64,000 nt of DNA from Mycobacterium sp. SM1 (GCF_018361265.1 NZ_JAFLNH010000001.1:1054001-1118000), one strand, 5' to 3'; positions 7,332 to 16,791 are shown, counted from the first letter of the stretch. The notes: a model not told the origin generated them from the sequence alone. Translations and numbers: made by a program.

Positions 7332-10103
7332 TTAGCGGTTGCCGGATCTCTTCGCCGGCGCTTTGCGGGCGGCCTTCTTGGCCGGCGCCCTGGCCGGACC
7401 TCGGGCCCGCCGTTCGGCCAGCAGCTCTGCGGCACGCTCGACGGTGATAGCCGATACGTCATCACCCGCGCGCAAACTCGCGTTGATCTCACCGTCGGTG
7501 ACGTACGGGCCGAAACGGCCTTCTTTGATCACTATCTGGTGACCGGACTCCGGGTCGGTCCCCAGCTCACGCAGCGGTGGCGCCGAAGCCCTTTGCCGGC
7601 CACGGCGTTTCGGCTCGGCATAGAGCTGCAGCGCTTCCTCGAGCGTGATCGTGAAGATCTGCTCCTCGGTTGCCAGCGAGCGCGAGTCACTGCCGCGCTT
7701 GAGATACGGTCCGTAACGACCGTTCTGCGCGGTGATCTTCTCGCCCGTGGCCGGGTCGATGCCGACCACCCGCGGCAGCGACAGCAGTTTCAGCGCGTCG
7801 TCGAGCGTGACGGTCTGCACGTCCATGCTTCGCAGCAGTGAAGCGGTACGCGGTTTAGGCTTCCTGCCGCGCCTCGCCGCGGCCCCCTCCTCGGGTTCCT
7901 CGGGTTCCTCCGGCAGGATCTCGGTGACGTACGGCCCGTAGCGGCCGTCCTTGGCGACGATCTGATGGCCAGTCTGCGGATCCACACCAAGGACTCGTCC
8001 CTCTTGCGGTGTGGCGAAAAGCTTTTCGGCCACCTCCAGCGTCAGCTCGTCCGGGGTGAGCGTGCCGTCGAGGTTGGCCCGCTGCGGGGTGAGCTGGCCG
8101 TCGTCTCCGACCACCATGCGTTCCAGGTAGGCCCCGTTCTTGCCCACCCGGACATAAACCGGGCGGCCCTGTGCATCATCGAAAATTTTGATGGAGTTGA
8201 CTTCCCGGGCGTCTATCCCTTCGAGGTTGACGCCGACGAGCTTTTTCAGGCCACCGGAGCGGGCCACCGAGTTTGGCGCGCCGTACTCGCCGCCAAAGTA
8301 GAAGTGGTTGAGAAAGCTGGTGCGCTGCTCATGCCCGGCCGCGATCTCATCGAGCTCGTCTTCCATCGCCGCGGTGAATCCGTAGTCCACGAGCCTGCCG
8401 AAATGCCGCTCGAGCAAACCGATGACCGCGAACGCCACCCACGAGGGCACCAAGGCGCTGCCTTTTTTGTGCACGTAGCCGCGGTCCTGGATGGTCTTGA
8501 TGATCGATGAGTAGGTCGACGGGCGACCGATGCCCAGGTCCTCGAGCGCCTTAACCAGCGAAGCCTCGGTGTAGCGGGGCGGCGGGCTGGTGGAATGCCC
8601 GTCCGGGGTCACCTCGACGACCTCGAGCTGCTGGCCAGCTACCAGGTGCGGCAGCCGCCGCTCGGCGTCGTCGGCCTCCCCGCCGGCCAGCTCGTCCACG
8701 GTTTCCACATAGGCCTTGAGGAAGCCGGCGAACGTGATGGTGCGCCCACTCGCGGCGAACACGACCGGGTGCTCCCCGGATTGACCGGCGATCCGCAGGC
8801 TTAGCGTAGTGCCGCGGGCATCAGCCATCTGAGAGGCCACCGTGCGCTGCCAGATCAGCTCGTAGAGCCGGAACTCGTCGTCGTTGAGCTCCCGGCGCAC
8901 CGCGTCCGGTGTGGCGAACGTCTCACCGGCGGGGCGGATGGCCTCGTGGGCTTCCTGGGCATTCTTCACTTTTCGGGTGTACTGGCGCGGCGACGGGGAG
9001 ACGAACTCATCACCGTAGAGTTGACGCGCTTGGGTGCGCGCGGCGTTGATCGCCGCCTCCGACAGCGTGGTCGAGTCGGTGCGCATGTAGGTGATGTAGC
9101 CGTTCTCGTAGAGCCGCTGCGCCACGCTCATCGTCCGTTCGGCGGAAAACCGCAGCTTACGGCCTGCTTCCTGCTGCAAGGTCGACGTCATAAACGGCGG
9201 ATACGGGCGCCGGGTGTAGGGCTTCTCCTCCGCCGACACCACCGTCAGCCGCGCGCCGCGCAAGCCCGCTGCCAACGCGCCGGCACCGGCCTCGTCGAGC
9301 ACCACAACCCCGTCGAGCTTGCGCACAAGTCCCTGCGAGTCGAAATCACGGCCGGTGGCGACCCGCAGGCCGTCGAGCGTGGTCAGCCGGGCAACGAAGG
9401 TGGGCGGCTGCGCGGCCGGGTCGGACACGCTGGCGTCGAGTTTGGCTGCCACGTCCCAGTAGCTTGCGCTGCGAAACGCCATGCGCTCGCGTTCGCGCTG
9501 CACGATGATGCGGGTAGCCACCGACTGCACCCGGCCGGCCGAGAGTTTGGGCGCGACCTTCTTCCAGAGCACCGGGCTGACCTCGTAACCGTACAGCCGG
9601 TCCAGGATGCGCCGGGTCTCCTGGGCGTCGACCAGGTCGTTGTCCAGGTCGCGCGGATGTTCGGCTGCGGCCCGGATCGCCGGCTCGGTGATCTCATGGA
9701 AGACCATCCGCTTTACCGGGACACGCGGCTTGAGGGTCTCCAGCAGGTGCCAGGCGATGGCTTCACCCTCACGGTCGCCGTCGGTGGCCAGATAGAGCTC
9801 GTCGGCGTCTTTGAGCAGGCCCTTCAGCTCGCTAACGGTGCGCTTCTTGTCGGGGCTGATGATGTAGAGCGGCTCGAAGCCGGCATCGACGTTGACCCCG
9901 AGCCGTGCCCACGGCTCCGATTTGTACTGGGCGGGGATGTCTGCGGCGGCGCGCGGCAGGTCGCGGATATGCCCCCGCGAGGATTCGACGACATACCCGG
10001 ACCCCAGGTAGCTGGCTAATTTGCGCGCCTTAGTCGGCGACTCGACGATGACGAGTCGCCGCGCGCGCCTATTCTTGCCGCCGACGCGGCCGCTGTCAGC
10101 CAC
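7332..10103 (-). CDS. topA: DNA topoisomerase I
   Basis: Type IA topoisomerase (923 aa) that relaxes negative supercoils. The Toprim domain is N-terminal (VIVESPTKA, and the acidic triad in DGDREGEA at about 108-114). The catalytic Tyr339 is in the YITYMRTDS motif. Repeated C-terminal DNA-binding modules each carry a GRYGPY-like segment, and a basic Lys/Arg/Ala tail ends the protein, as in actinobacteria. A longer reading frame exists upstream. The GTG at 10103 is chosen because it gives the conserved short N-terminus and has GGAG suitably spaced. Corresponds to Rv3646c; essential in mycobacteria. Confidence 0.95.
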   Translation of the reverse strand: MADSGRVGGKNRRARRLVIVESPTKARKLASYLGSGYVVESSRGHIRDLPRAAADIPAQYKSEPWARLGVNVDAGFEPLYIISPDKKRTVSELKGLLKDADELYLATDGDREGEAIAWHLLETLKPRVPVKRMVFHEITEPAIRAAAEHPRDLDNDLVDAQETRRILDRLYGYEVSPVLWKKVAPKLSAGRVQSVATRIIVQRERERMAFRSASYWDVAAKLDASVSDPAAQPPTFVARLTTLDGLRVATGRDFDSQGLVRKLDGVVVLDEAGAGALAAGLRGARLTVVSAEEKPYTRRPYPPFMTSTLQQEAGRKLRFSAERTMSVAQRLYENGYITYMRTDSTTLSEAAINAARTQARQLYGDEFVSPSPRQYTRKVKNAQEAHEAIRPAGETFATPDAVRRELNDDEFRLYELIWQRTVASQMADARGTTLSLRIAGQSGEHPVVFAASGRTITFAGFLKAYVETVDELAGGEADDAERRLPHLVAGQQLEVVEVTPDGHSTSPPPRYTEASLVKALEDLGIGRPSTYSSIIKTIQDRGYVHKKGSALVPSWVAFAVIGLLERHFGRLVDYGFTAAMEDELDEIAAGHEQRTSFLNHFYFGGEYGAPNSVARSGGLKKLVGVNLEGIDAREVNSIKIFDDAQGRPVYVRVGKNGAYLERMVVGDDGQLTPQRANLDGTLTPDELTLEVAEKLFATPQEGRVLGVDPQTGHQIVAKDGRYGPYVTEILPEEPEEPEEGAAARRGRKPKPRTASLLRSMDVQTVTLDDALKLLSLPRVVGIDPATGEKITAQNGRYGPYLKRGSDSRSLATEEQIFTITLEEALQLYAEPKRRGRQRASAPPLRELGTDPESGHQIVIKEGRFGPYVTDGEINASLRAGDDVSAITVERAAELLAERRARGPARAPAKKAARKAPAKRSGNR

Positions 10104-10258
10104 TGCGCTTACGCTCCACTTCTCTTGCGTCCGTCCGGCAGAGTGAACTCCCGGCGTGCAGTGCGGTGGTCCCCTCGGCCCTGTGGACAACTGACAATGT
10201 GGCATCCGGGCCGGGCCAACGCAAACCGACTGCCGGAGCGCGGGCACCGCCCGAGCCC

Positions 10259-10837
10259 CTACAGGTGCGGCCACTGCGACAACGCGTCGGAGTCGTCGGG
10301 GGATTCCCCCACGTGCTCTACCAGCCGCGATAACCTGCGCCGGCCACTGATCCGCAGCGCCGGGCGACCGCCGCGGGTACCGACGAGCGTCGGGGCCATC
10401 CCGATCCGCATCAACGCCGACGCCAGCGGCGAATAGGTCTGCGGAGCGTGCGGATCCAGGCCCAGCAGGTAACGACCGGCATCCGCAGCGCCGGCCGCCA
10501 AGGTCCATGCCCGTAGCGCCCGGGGCCCGGGCAGCCACAGCGGGGGCACGGTCTTAACCGCTCCCCGGGTCCACTGCGTGAGGATCTCGCGCAGGCAGGG
10601 ATCGACAGCGGTGCGGACCAGGGGATGGTGCTCGTCGGTGCGGGTGATCTCCGCCACCAAGCCGGCCTCGCCGATCATCTCGGCAAGCGCGTGGGCCCGC
10701 CACAGCTGAGCGACCACGACGGACAGCCGCGCACCGGGGCCGATCCGCACGATTTGGCCCGGAGCGGCCAGCACCCCGGTGAGGTCGGCGACGCCGGGCG
10801 GCACCGAGTTTGCCGAGAAGAGAGACAGCTGACCCAC
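10259..10837 (-). CDS. Conserved mycobacterial protein, Rv3647c type
   Basis: 192-aa protein of unknown function, found between topA and cspA in mycobacteria, with the same length as recalled for Rv3647c. It looks soluble, with no signal peptide or membrane segment and mixed alpha/beta character. The conserved C-terminal half includes RGGRPALRISGRRRL. No catalytic motif was recognised. Confidence 0.75.
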   Translation of the reverse strand: MGQLSLFSANSVPPGVADLTGVLAAPGQIVRIGPGARLSVVVAQLWRAHALAEMIGEAGLVAEITRTDEHHPLVRTAVDPCLREILTQWTRGAVKTVPPLWLPGPRALRAWTLAAGAADAGRYLLGLDPHAPQTYSPLASALMRIGMAPTLVGTRGGRPALRISGRRRLSRLVEHVGESPDDSDALSQWPHL

Positions 10838-11010
10838 GTGACTGACAGTAAGCCCGCTCGGTGACGAGACCCGCCCGCCGGGCCGGGACGCGGCTGGACG
10901 GGCGGACCGAGCCGGTGAAGCGGACCGGGTATAACCGGTGCATGCGGGCGAGCCGCCGCGCGGGCGAAGCGTCGGGCGTCGTTGCTGCCGGTGAAACGGC
11001 CGGTGACCGA

Positions 11011-11085
11011 AAACCCCCGGCCGGTCCCGTTGTCGGGCCCTTGCCGGGGGTTTCAGAGCCAGCCGGCTACCAGCGAGCCGGCTGG
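11011..11085 (-). terminator. Double hairpin terminator after cspA
   Basis: Two perfect stems lie downstream of cspA. The first (CCAGCCGGCT / AGCCGGCTGG, 11059-11085) has a 7-nt loop. The second (AAACCCCCGGC / GCCGGGGGTTT, 11011-11053) reads into TTTTCGG on the minus strand. This is a convincing intrinsic terminator for the cspA message. Between it and the upstream start of the Rv3647c-type gene (10838-11010) no gene was seen. Confidence 0.7.
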
Positions 11086-11099
11086 TTTACATAGCTGGT

Positions 11100-11303
11100 T
11101 TAAATAGAACGGACGCTCGTGGCCTGCGGGCCCTTGGGGCTGTGGCCGATTTCGAACTCGACCCTCTGGTTTTCTTCAAGGGTGCGGAAGCCCGTTCCCT
11201 GGATCTCCGTGTAGTGGACGAACACGTCGGCCGAACCATCCTCGGGGGCAATAAAGCCGAACCCCTTCTCCGCGTTGAACCACTTCACAGTTCCCTGTGG
11301 CAT
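11100..11303 (-). CDS. cspA: Cold shock protein A
   Basis: 67-aa single-domain OB-fold RNA chaperone. The RNP1-like KGFGFIAP and RNP2-like DVFVHYTEI motifs are present. The start ATG has AAGGAAAG nine bases upstream. The protein binds single-stranded RNA/DNA and melts mRNA structure. The long upstream leader on the same strand contains two CGGTGCACCG palindromes. Corresponds to Rv3648c. Confidence 0.95.
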   Translation of the reverse strand: MPQGTVKWFNAEKGFGFIAPEDGSADVFVHYTEIQGTGFRTLEENQRVEFEIGHSPKGPQATSVRSI

Positions 11304-11663
11304 TTCTTGATCTTTCCTTACTCTTCTGGTGCGGTGCACCGCCCTCCGGTGCACCGGGCCCGCCGTGACCGCCATCCCGCGCGGAGCCGCCGGACCTTCA
11401 CCCGGCGTCAACCCCGCAAGAACCGCGGCCGCAACGTCGATCCTGCGAAAGTTTGACACGAACACAGAAGCTGTTGCCGTCATTAGTCAACCATGTCCGG
11501 TGTGTCGGCAACAGCCCCCACGTGATCGATCCGACAGCGGGCCGGTGAACAATTCGGGTACCGGCCGGCGATGGCGTGGGGCCGGCCGGGTGCTGAGCTG
11601 GCCCGGCACCCGATGCTGCGCTTCCGCCGGCACCGACAGCCACCAAGCCGGGGAGGGCGAATG
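11304..11663. promoter_or_regulatory. Divergent promoter region of cspA and the helicase gene
   Basis: This 360-bp gap has no supported gene. Two copies of the self-complementary CGGTGCACCG (11332-11341 and 11347-11356) lie in the cspA leader, where they could form alternative hairpins. A TTTGACA element is near 11451. A GGGAGG ribosome site for the helicase is at 11651-11656. Confidence 0.4.
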
Positions 11664-13988
11664 ATGGCGAGTTTCGGTGAGGAACTGCTCGCCGCGGCGA
11701 TCGCCGGGACCCAACCGAACGAGCATCCGCTGCGCCATGTCACCGAGCTGCCGCCGCGCACCGGCCGGCCACGCAGTTGGCCTAGATGGGCCGAGCCCGA
11801 CGTGGTCCGCGCGTTCACCGATCGGGGGATCCGCACGCCGTGGTCACACCAGCGTGATGCCGCCGAGCTGGCGTACGCGGGCCGTCATGTGGTGGTGAGC
11901 ACCGGCACCGCCTCGGGGAAATCCCTGGCCTATCAACTTCCGATCCTCACTGCGCTGGCCACCGACCCGAAAGCCCGGGCGCTGTATCTGTCGCCGACGA
12001 AAGCGCTCGGCCACGACCAGTTACGCGCGGCGATAGCGCTGACCACGGCGATCCCGCGGCTGGCCGATGTGGCGCCCACAGCCTATGACGGGGACAGCCC
12101 CCGCGAGGTGCGCCGGTTCGCACGCGAGCGCTCCCGGTGGCTTTTTTCCAACCCCGATATGGTTCATGTGTCGATCCTGCGAAACCATCCCCGGTGGGCC
12201 GTCTTCCTGCGCGGCCTACGCTACCTGGTCGTCGACGAATGCCATTACTACCGCGGCATTTTCGGCTCGAACGTGTCGATGGTGCTGCGCCGCCTGTTGC
12301 GGTTGTGCGCGCGCTATTCGGCGGCGCCGACGGTGATCTTCGCCAGCGCGACGACGGCCTCGCCGGGCGCGACGGCATCCGAGCTCATCGGCCGGCCGGT
12401 CGAGGAGGTCACCGAGGACGGCTCCCCCCAGGGAGCACGCACGGTGGCGTTGTGGGAGCCCGCGCTGCGCACCGACCTGACCGGGGAGAATGGGGCGCCG
12501 CTGCGACGCTCCGCCGGTGCCGAGGCGGCACGGGTGATGGCCGACCTGATCGCCAGGGGAGCGCGCACGCTGACGTTTGTCCGTTCGCGGCGGGGTGCGG
12601 AGCTGACCGCGCTGAGCGCCCGGGAGCGGCTGGCCGATATCGCCCCGCAGCTGGCCGATCGGGTGGCGTCCTACCGAGCGGGTTATCTGGCCGAGGACCG
12701 CAGCGCGCTGGAGCGGGCCCTGGCCGAGGGCCGGCTTTGTGGGCTGGCCACCACCAGTGCGCTTGAGCTGGGCGTGGATATCGCCGGGCTGGACGCCGTG
12801 GTGCTGGCCGGTTTTCCCGGCACGGTCACCTCGTTCTGGCAGCAGGCCGGGCGCTCGGGGCGGGGCGGCCACGGCGCGCTGGTCGTGCTGATCGCTCGCG
12901 ATGATCCGCTGGATACGTATCTGGTGCACCACCCCGCCGCGCTCTTGGACAAGCCGATCGAGCGTGTCGTGATCGATCCCGGCAACCCGTACGTCCTCGG
13001 GCCCCAGTTGCTGTGCGCGGCCACCGAATTGCCGCTCGAGGACGCCGAAGTCCGGGAACTCGGCGCCGAGGGGGTGGCAGCGGCGCTGGTCGACGACGGG
13101 TTGCTGCGGCGACGGTCCGGCAAGTATTTCCCCGCACCCGGGGTGGAACCGCACACCGGGGTGGACATCCGGGGCCCGACCGGTGGCCAGATCGTCATCG
13201 TGGAGGCGGACACCGGGCGCGTGCTGGGCAGTGTCGGCGTCAGCCAGGCGCCGGCCACGGTTCATCCCGGAGCGGTGTATCTGCACCAAGGCGACAGCTA
13301 CGTCGTGGACTCGCTGAATCCGCACGACGGGATCGCCTTCGTCCGCGCGGAGGACCCCGGTTACGCGACGTTCGCCCGGGAACGCACCGACATCACCGTG
13401 ACCGGTGCCGGGGAACGCCTGCGGTTCGGGCCCGTCATGCTGGGCCTGGTCCCGGTTGCGGTCACCAGCAGGGTCGTCGGTTATCTGCGCCGCCGGCTTA
13501 GCGGGGAGGTGATCGACTTCATCGAACTCGATATGCCGGCACACACCTTGGCCACCACCGCCGTCGTGTACACCGTCACCCCCGAGGCGTTAGCGCGCGG
13601 CGGTGTGGACGCCCCCCGGATTCCCGGCTCGCTGCACGCGGCCGAGCATGCCGCGATCGGGCTGTTGCCCCTGGTGGCCAGCTGTGATCGCGGCGACATC
13701 GGCGGCCTGTCCACCGCGGTGGGTCCCGATCCCCTTGCCCGGTTGCCCACCGTCTTCGTCTACGACGGCTATCCGGGCGGGGCCGGTTTCGCGGAACGCG
13801 GCTTTCGCCAGGCAAGCGCGTGGCTGGCTGCGACCGCGGCGGCGATCGAGGCGTGCGAATGCCCGCAAGGGTGCCCGTCGTGTGTGCAATCCCCGAAGTG
13901 CGGCAACGGCAACGACCCGCTGGACAAGGCGGGTGCCGTGCGGGTGCTGCGCCTGGTGCTCGCGGAGCTGGCCCGTGGCTCGGGCTGA
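11664..13988 (+). CDS. SF2 DNA helicase with DUF1998 domain, SftH/MrfA type
   Basis: 774-aa superfamily 2 helicase. Motif I is GTASGKS (within STGTASGKSLAYQLP) and motif II is DECH (VVDECHYYRG). The second RecA domain ends with QQAGRSGRGG (motif VI). The C-terminal MrfA-like/DUF1998 region has four cysteines in CECPQGCPSC...PKC, which bind zinc. Characterised relatives are M. smegmatis SftH, a 3'-5' translocase, and B. subtilis MrfA, which repairs mitomycin C damage. The second of two adjacent ATGs is chosen for ribosome-site spacing and the conserved MASFGE start. Corresponds to Rv3649. Confidence 0.92.
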   Translation: MASFGEELLAAAIAGTQPNEHPLRHVTELPPRTGRPRSWPRWAEPDVVRAFTDRGIRTPWSHQRDAAELAYAGRHVVVSTGTASGKSLAYQLPILTALATDPKARALYLSPTKALGHDQLRAAIALTTAIPRLADVAPTAYDGDSPREVRRFARERSRWLFSNPDMVHVSILRNHPRWAVFLRGLRYLVVDECHYYRGIFGSNVSMVLRRLLRLCARYSAAPTVIFASATTASPGATASELIGRPVEEVTEDGSPQGARTVALWEPALRTDLTGENGAPLRRSAGAEAARVMADLIARGARTLTFVRSRRGAELTALSARERLADIAPQLADRVASYRAGYLAEDRSALERALAEGRLCGLATTSALELGVDIAGLDAVVLAGFPGTVTSFWQQAGRSGRGGHGALVVLIARDDPLDTYLVHHPAALLDKPIERVVIDPGNPYVLGPQLLCAATELPLEDAEVRELGAEGVAAALVDDGLLRRRSGKYFPAPGVEPHTGVDIRGPTGGQIVIVEADTGRVLGSVGVSQAPATVHPGAVYLHQGDSYVVDSLNPHDGIAFVRAEDPGYATFARERTDITVTGAGERLRFGPVMLGLVPVAVTSRVVGYLRRRLSGEVIDFIELDMPAHTLATTAVVYTVTPEALARGGVDAPRIPGSLHAAEHAAIGLLPLVASCDRGDIGGLSTAVGPDPLARLPTVFVYDGYPGGAGFAERGFRQASAWLAATAAAIEACECPQGCPSCVQSPKCGNGNDPLDKAGAVRVLRLVLAELARGSG

Positions 13989-14126
13989 GTCGCCAGGCAG
14001 TGACTGACATGGCGGGCAGGCCATCCGGCACGACCGGTGGGCGGACGGCGCGATCCGTTCCCGAGCCCGGCAACGCGGGCGCAGCAGAAGGTATCTGCGT
14101 CGCCGCGGCATGCGCAACCCGCTGGC

Positions 14127-14690
14127 TCAGCCGGTCACCCCGAAGGCAGGCCTGCCGGACGCCGAATGCCGGCAGCGATCGCTGCCGCACCACATCGGGA
14201 ATATCGGGTCAGGCCGCTTGCGCCCATCACGGGTTGCCCCGGGCGTGGTTGGCTGCTCGTCGAGGCGCTGCGCCCCCAACGATCCGTCGGGGCGCGCCGG
14301 CGCGGCGACCACCACGGCAGACAATGCCGAGGTGCGCTTGTTCGGCCACGCCCCGGATTCGGGTCCGGCTCGCGCCGTCGCCCGCGCTGTGCCGGCGAAG
14401 GCGACAGCTACCTCGGCGGTGACGACAACGTCGAGACCATGCACCGCGCAGTGCGCGCCGTCGGACCGCATCTGGCGGGCCACCGCCGCCGCCCGGGCAC
14501 AGGCGGCCGCGGTCCCGCCCGGCAGCTGTGCCGCGCCGGCCAATGCGGCCAGGTCGGCCGCCGCCTGCGCACGATGACGGGCCACCACGATCGCACCCAG
14601 GTAGGCACCGGCACCGGTGATGCTCAGCAATACGCCGGCCATCGCCACCGCCACTATGGTCGCCGACCCGCGATCACCGCGGCAGCTCAG
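14127..14690 (-). CDS. TadE-like small secreted or membrane protein, Rv3654c family, with unusual C-terminal extension
   Basis: The recognisable part (about residues 6-105) has a membrane anchor, SATIVAVAMAGVLLSI, followed by RHRAQAAADLAALAGA, typical of the short TadE-like protein at the end of actinobacterial Flp/Tad clusters. Homologues are about 85-110 aa and end near the ARAGP segment. Here the frame stays open for about 80 more residues rich in Arg and Pro, to a stop at 14127; this suggests loss of the original stop or sequence decay. No ATG/GTG/TTG was found near the expected start. A CTG at 14690 is used provisionally. Confidence 0.55.
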   Translation of the reverse strand: MSCRGDRGSATIVAVAMAGVLLSITGAGAYLGAIVVARHRAQAAADLAALAGAAQLPGGTAAACARAAAVARQMRSDGAHCAVHGLDVVVTAEVAVAFAGTARATARAGPESGAWPNKRTSALSAVVVAAPARPDGSLGAQRLDEQPTTPGATRDGRKRPDPIFPMWCGSDRCRHSASGRPAFGVTG

Positions 14691-15003
14691 ATGCCGAAAC
14701 CCCCTGAGCCGCGATGACCACCGTGGGCAGCAGGTTCGAGCGCGCGGTAACCGTCGCGACGATGAACTCCCCGCTTCGGCGCACCTGCACCGCGGCCCCG
14801 CCGGGCGCGATGCGGCGCGCCACAGCGACCGCCGATCTGTCGTCGCCCCGCGCTGCCAGCCGGGCGGCCTCTCGGGCCGCGTCCACGCAGCGCACCTGCA
14901 TCGATACCGCGGTGATACCCGCCAGGCACAACACCAGAACCACCACCAGCGCGGCGATCGCCAACGCCGCCTCGACGGTGCTGGCGCCGGCGTCATCGGC
15001 TAC
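14674..15003 (-). CDS. TadE-like pseudopilin-associated protein, Rv3655c family
   Basis: About 109 aa with an N-terminal hydrophobic helix preceded by GASTVEAALAIAALVVVL, the TadE-type segment with an acidic residue at position 5 of the helix. A cysteine-containing extracytoplasmic region follows. It overlaps the Flp-pilin gene at its start and the next Tad gene at its end, so translation is probably coupled. No standard start codon is in frame at the expected place (the codon at 15003 is GTA), so the 5' end is approximate. Confidence 0.6.
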   Translation of the reverse strand, partial: VADDAGASTVEAALAIAALVVVLVLCLAGITAVSMQVRCVDAAREAARLAARGDDRSAVAVARRIAPGGAAVQVRRSGEFIVATVTARSNLLPTVVIAAQGVSASELPR

Positions 15004-15203
15004 ACCTTGGTGTTCAGCGCGCGGCCGATGATCTTGGTCAACGCCGAGACGACGGAGTCTCCGGTGACGACCGTATAGAGGATCGCGCCGAAGGCCGCAG
15101 CCGCAATGGTCCCAATGGCATATTCGACTGTCGACATCCCCGACTCGTCGACCGCCAGAAGTGCCAATCGCGCGCTCACGGCCCGAAACCTGTTTAATAG
15201 CAC
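15000..15203 (-). CDS. Flp-type pilin subunit (DUF4244), Rv3656c family
   Basis: 67-aa pilin-like protein. A Gly-Met junction (ESG|MSTVEYAIGTIAAA), with Glu five residues after the junction, fits prepilin peptidase processing. A single hydrophobic helix follows, then a short tail. The GTG start at 15203 is supported by AAAGGAGGG seven bases upstream, the strongest ribosome site in the cluster. That fits a structural subunit made in excess over the assembly proteins. Confidence 0.85.
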   Translation of the reverse strand: MLLNRFRAVSARLALLAVDESGMSTVEYAIGTIAAAAFGAILYTVVTGDSVVSALTKIIGRALNTKV

Positions 15204-15290
15204 TGTTTTTCCCTCCTTTATCACCCTGGTCTCGCCAAGGGTCATTCGCGGTCAGCCCGCGAAGCGTAGGGGCCGCGCCGGTACCCGGGC

Positions 15291-15881
15291 TCACAGCACG
15301 CCCGATTTCAGCACGTCGCCGGCCAGCCCGGCCACCACCGGAACAATGCCCAAACACACGAAGGCCGGGAGAAAGCACAACCCGAGCGGGCCGGCGATCA
15401 GAACGGCGGCGCGCTCGGCGGCGGCGCCGGCCGCATGTGTGGCGTCCTGGCGAGCCTGAGCAGCAAGTGCGGCCACGCCATCGGCTAGCGCCGCACCCGA
15501 TGCGGCCGACCGCCGCGCCAGCCGTAGCAGCGCAGCGGTCTGGGTGTCGATCGACCCGGGCGGCAGGTCCGGGGGTGCCGACCATGCCACGGCCGGGTCG
15601 GCGCCCAGCGCTAATAGATCGGCGGCGCGCCGCAAAACCCGGGCCAGCCGCGGCGGTGCGCAGTGCGCCGTCGCGGCCGCAGCGGCCGACACCGCCATGC
15701 CCGCTCCCAGGCAGACCGCCAGCACATCCAGGCTGGACGCGACCGCCAGCGGGTCCGGATCTTGCGCAGCCCGGCGTCGCGCCCGATTGAGATGTGCCGG
15801 TACCCCGGCCCGCGCCCTCGCTATCGACGGGCGGACACCACTGAGCACAGCAACGGCCAGCAACAGCGCCGCGGCGCTCAC
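15291..15881 (-). CDS. TadC-like inner-membrane pilus assembly protein, Rv3657c family
   Basis: 196-aa protein with the type II secretion F fold: a cytoplasmic helical bundle between an N-terminal membrane helix and a C-terminal hydrophobic segment (AAVLIAGPLGLCFLPAFVCLG). It is predicted to be the platform partner of the TadB-like protein. GTG start. A 118-bp gap separates it from the upstream tadB-like gene, larger than other gaps in the cluster, and no gene was supported there. Confidence 0.75.
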   Translation of the reverse strand: MSAAALLLAVAVLSGVRPSIARARAGVPAHLNRARRRAAQDPDPLAVASSLDVLAVCLGAGMAVSAAAAATAHCAPPRLARVLRRAADLLALGADPAVAWSAPPDLPPGSIDTQTAALLRLARRSAASGAALADGVAALAAQARQDATHAAGAAAERAAVLIAGPLGLCFLPAFVCLGIVPVVAGLAGDVLKSGVL

Positions 15882-15999
15882 CGGTGGACCATCCCTGCCC
15901 GTATCGGCGGGCGCCGTACAGCCTTCGCGACCACAACCACCAACCGGTAGCCCGGCCTGGGGCGATCGCCCGGCTGTCGCTCGTCACCCGCCGCGTCCA

Positions 16000-16791
16000 T
16001 CACGCCACCCGCTCGGTGATCCGGTCCGACCACAGCAACCCGCCGCATGCCAACGTGAGTCCCGCCACCAGCAGCCACCCACCGGCATTCCCGCCGAACA
16101 GGAAACGCAGCGGCTGTGCCCCGATCAGCTGGCCCAGCAGCACCCCGGGCACCGGCAGCGCCGCCAATATCGCCGCAGTGGCGCGCGCACCGGCCATTCT
16201 TGCTAACACGTGCATCGAAAAACGTTGGCGCTCAGCAATATCTCGTTGAGCAGCACGCATCAGGGTAGATATCGCCAACCCGTGATCGCAGGCCAGTTGC
16301 CAGCACACGGCGATCCGATCCCACTGCGCAGGCAGTGCCGACGATGCGGCGACGCCGCGCAGCCCCGAGCCGACATCGGCGCCGAGCCTGGCGCGCGCCG
16401 CGACCTCCTGCAAGCGGGCCCCGACCGCTCCACCGGCCTCGTCGGCGGCCACCGAAAACGCTTGCGCGGGATGCGCACCGGCCCGCAGTTCGCCGACCAG
16501 AACATCAAGCGCGGTTTCCAGTGTCCGGCTCTCGTTGGCGGCATGTCGTCGGCGTCGGCGGCGGTGGTACCGCAGCGTGCCGGTCGCCGCCACGACCGCG
16601 GCGGCGAGAGCCGTTGGCGGTGGCGCCAAAGCCATGGCGGCCGCCGCGGCGCATCCAGCTGCGCACCAGGCGAAAACCGGCGGCACCCGCGAGTGGGCGG
16701 GTGAGCGCGGGGCGAGCCGGCGCCGCGATGCTGTCGGCCAGACCACGAGCGCGAGTGACAGCATCAGCGCGGCCGCCATAGCGTACCTCAT
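16000..16791 (-). CDS. TadB-like inner-membrane pilus assembly protein, Rv3658c family
   Basis: 263-aa type II secretion F-domain protein. Two N-terminal hydrophobic helices (about residues 3-20 and 34-65) precede a cytoplasmic helical domain with LETALDVLVGELRAGAHP, a typical GspF/TadB signature. Two C-terminal membrane helices follow. Its ATG overlaps the stop of the tadA-like gene (ATGA), so the two are translationally coupled. Confidence 0.8.
   Translation of the reverse strand: MRYAMAAALMLSLALVVWPTASRRRLAPRSPAHSRVPPVFAWCAAGCAAAAAMALAPPPTALAAAVVAATGTLRYHRRRRRRHAANESRTLETALDVLVGELRAGAHPAQAFSVAADEAGGAVGARLQEVAARARLGADVGSGLRGVAASSALPAQWDRIAVCWQLACDHGLAISTLMRAAQRDIAERQRFSMHVLARMAGARATAAILAALPVPGVLLGQLIGAQPLRFLFGGNAGGWLLVAGLTLACGGLLWSDRITERVA

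Noticed and set aside
8946..10019. Plus-strand frame of 357 codons opposite topA
   Set aside because: No domain, Arg/Gly-rich shadow composition; the topA frame is certain.
10861..11094. 77-codon frame between the Rv3647c-type gene and cspA
   Set aside because: Runs through the cspA terminator hairpins; no ribosome site, no similarity.
12216..13544. Long antisense frame opposite the helicase gene
   Set aside because: Typical GC-rich shadow with no recognisable domain; the opposite strand encodes a complete, well-conserved helicase.
15878..16078. 66-codon minus-strand frame between the tadB- and tadC-like genes
   Set aside because: Overlaps the end of the tadB-like gene, with no hydrophobic segment or family match; treated as non-coding.
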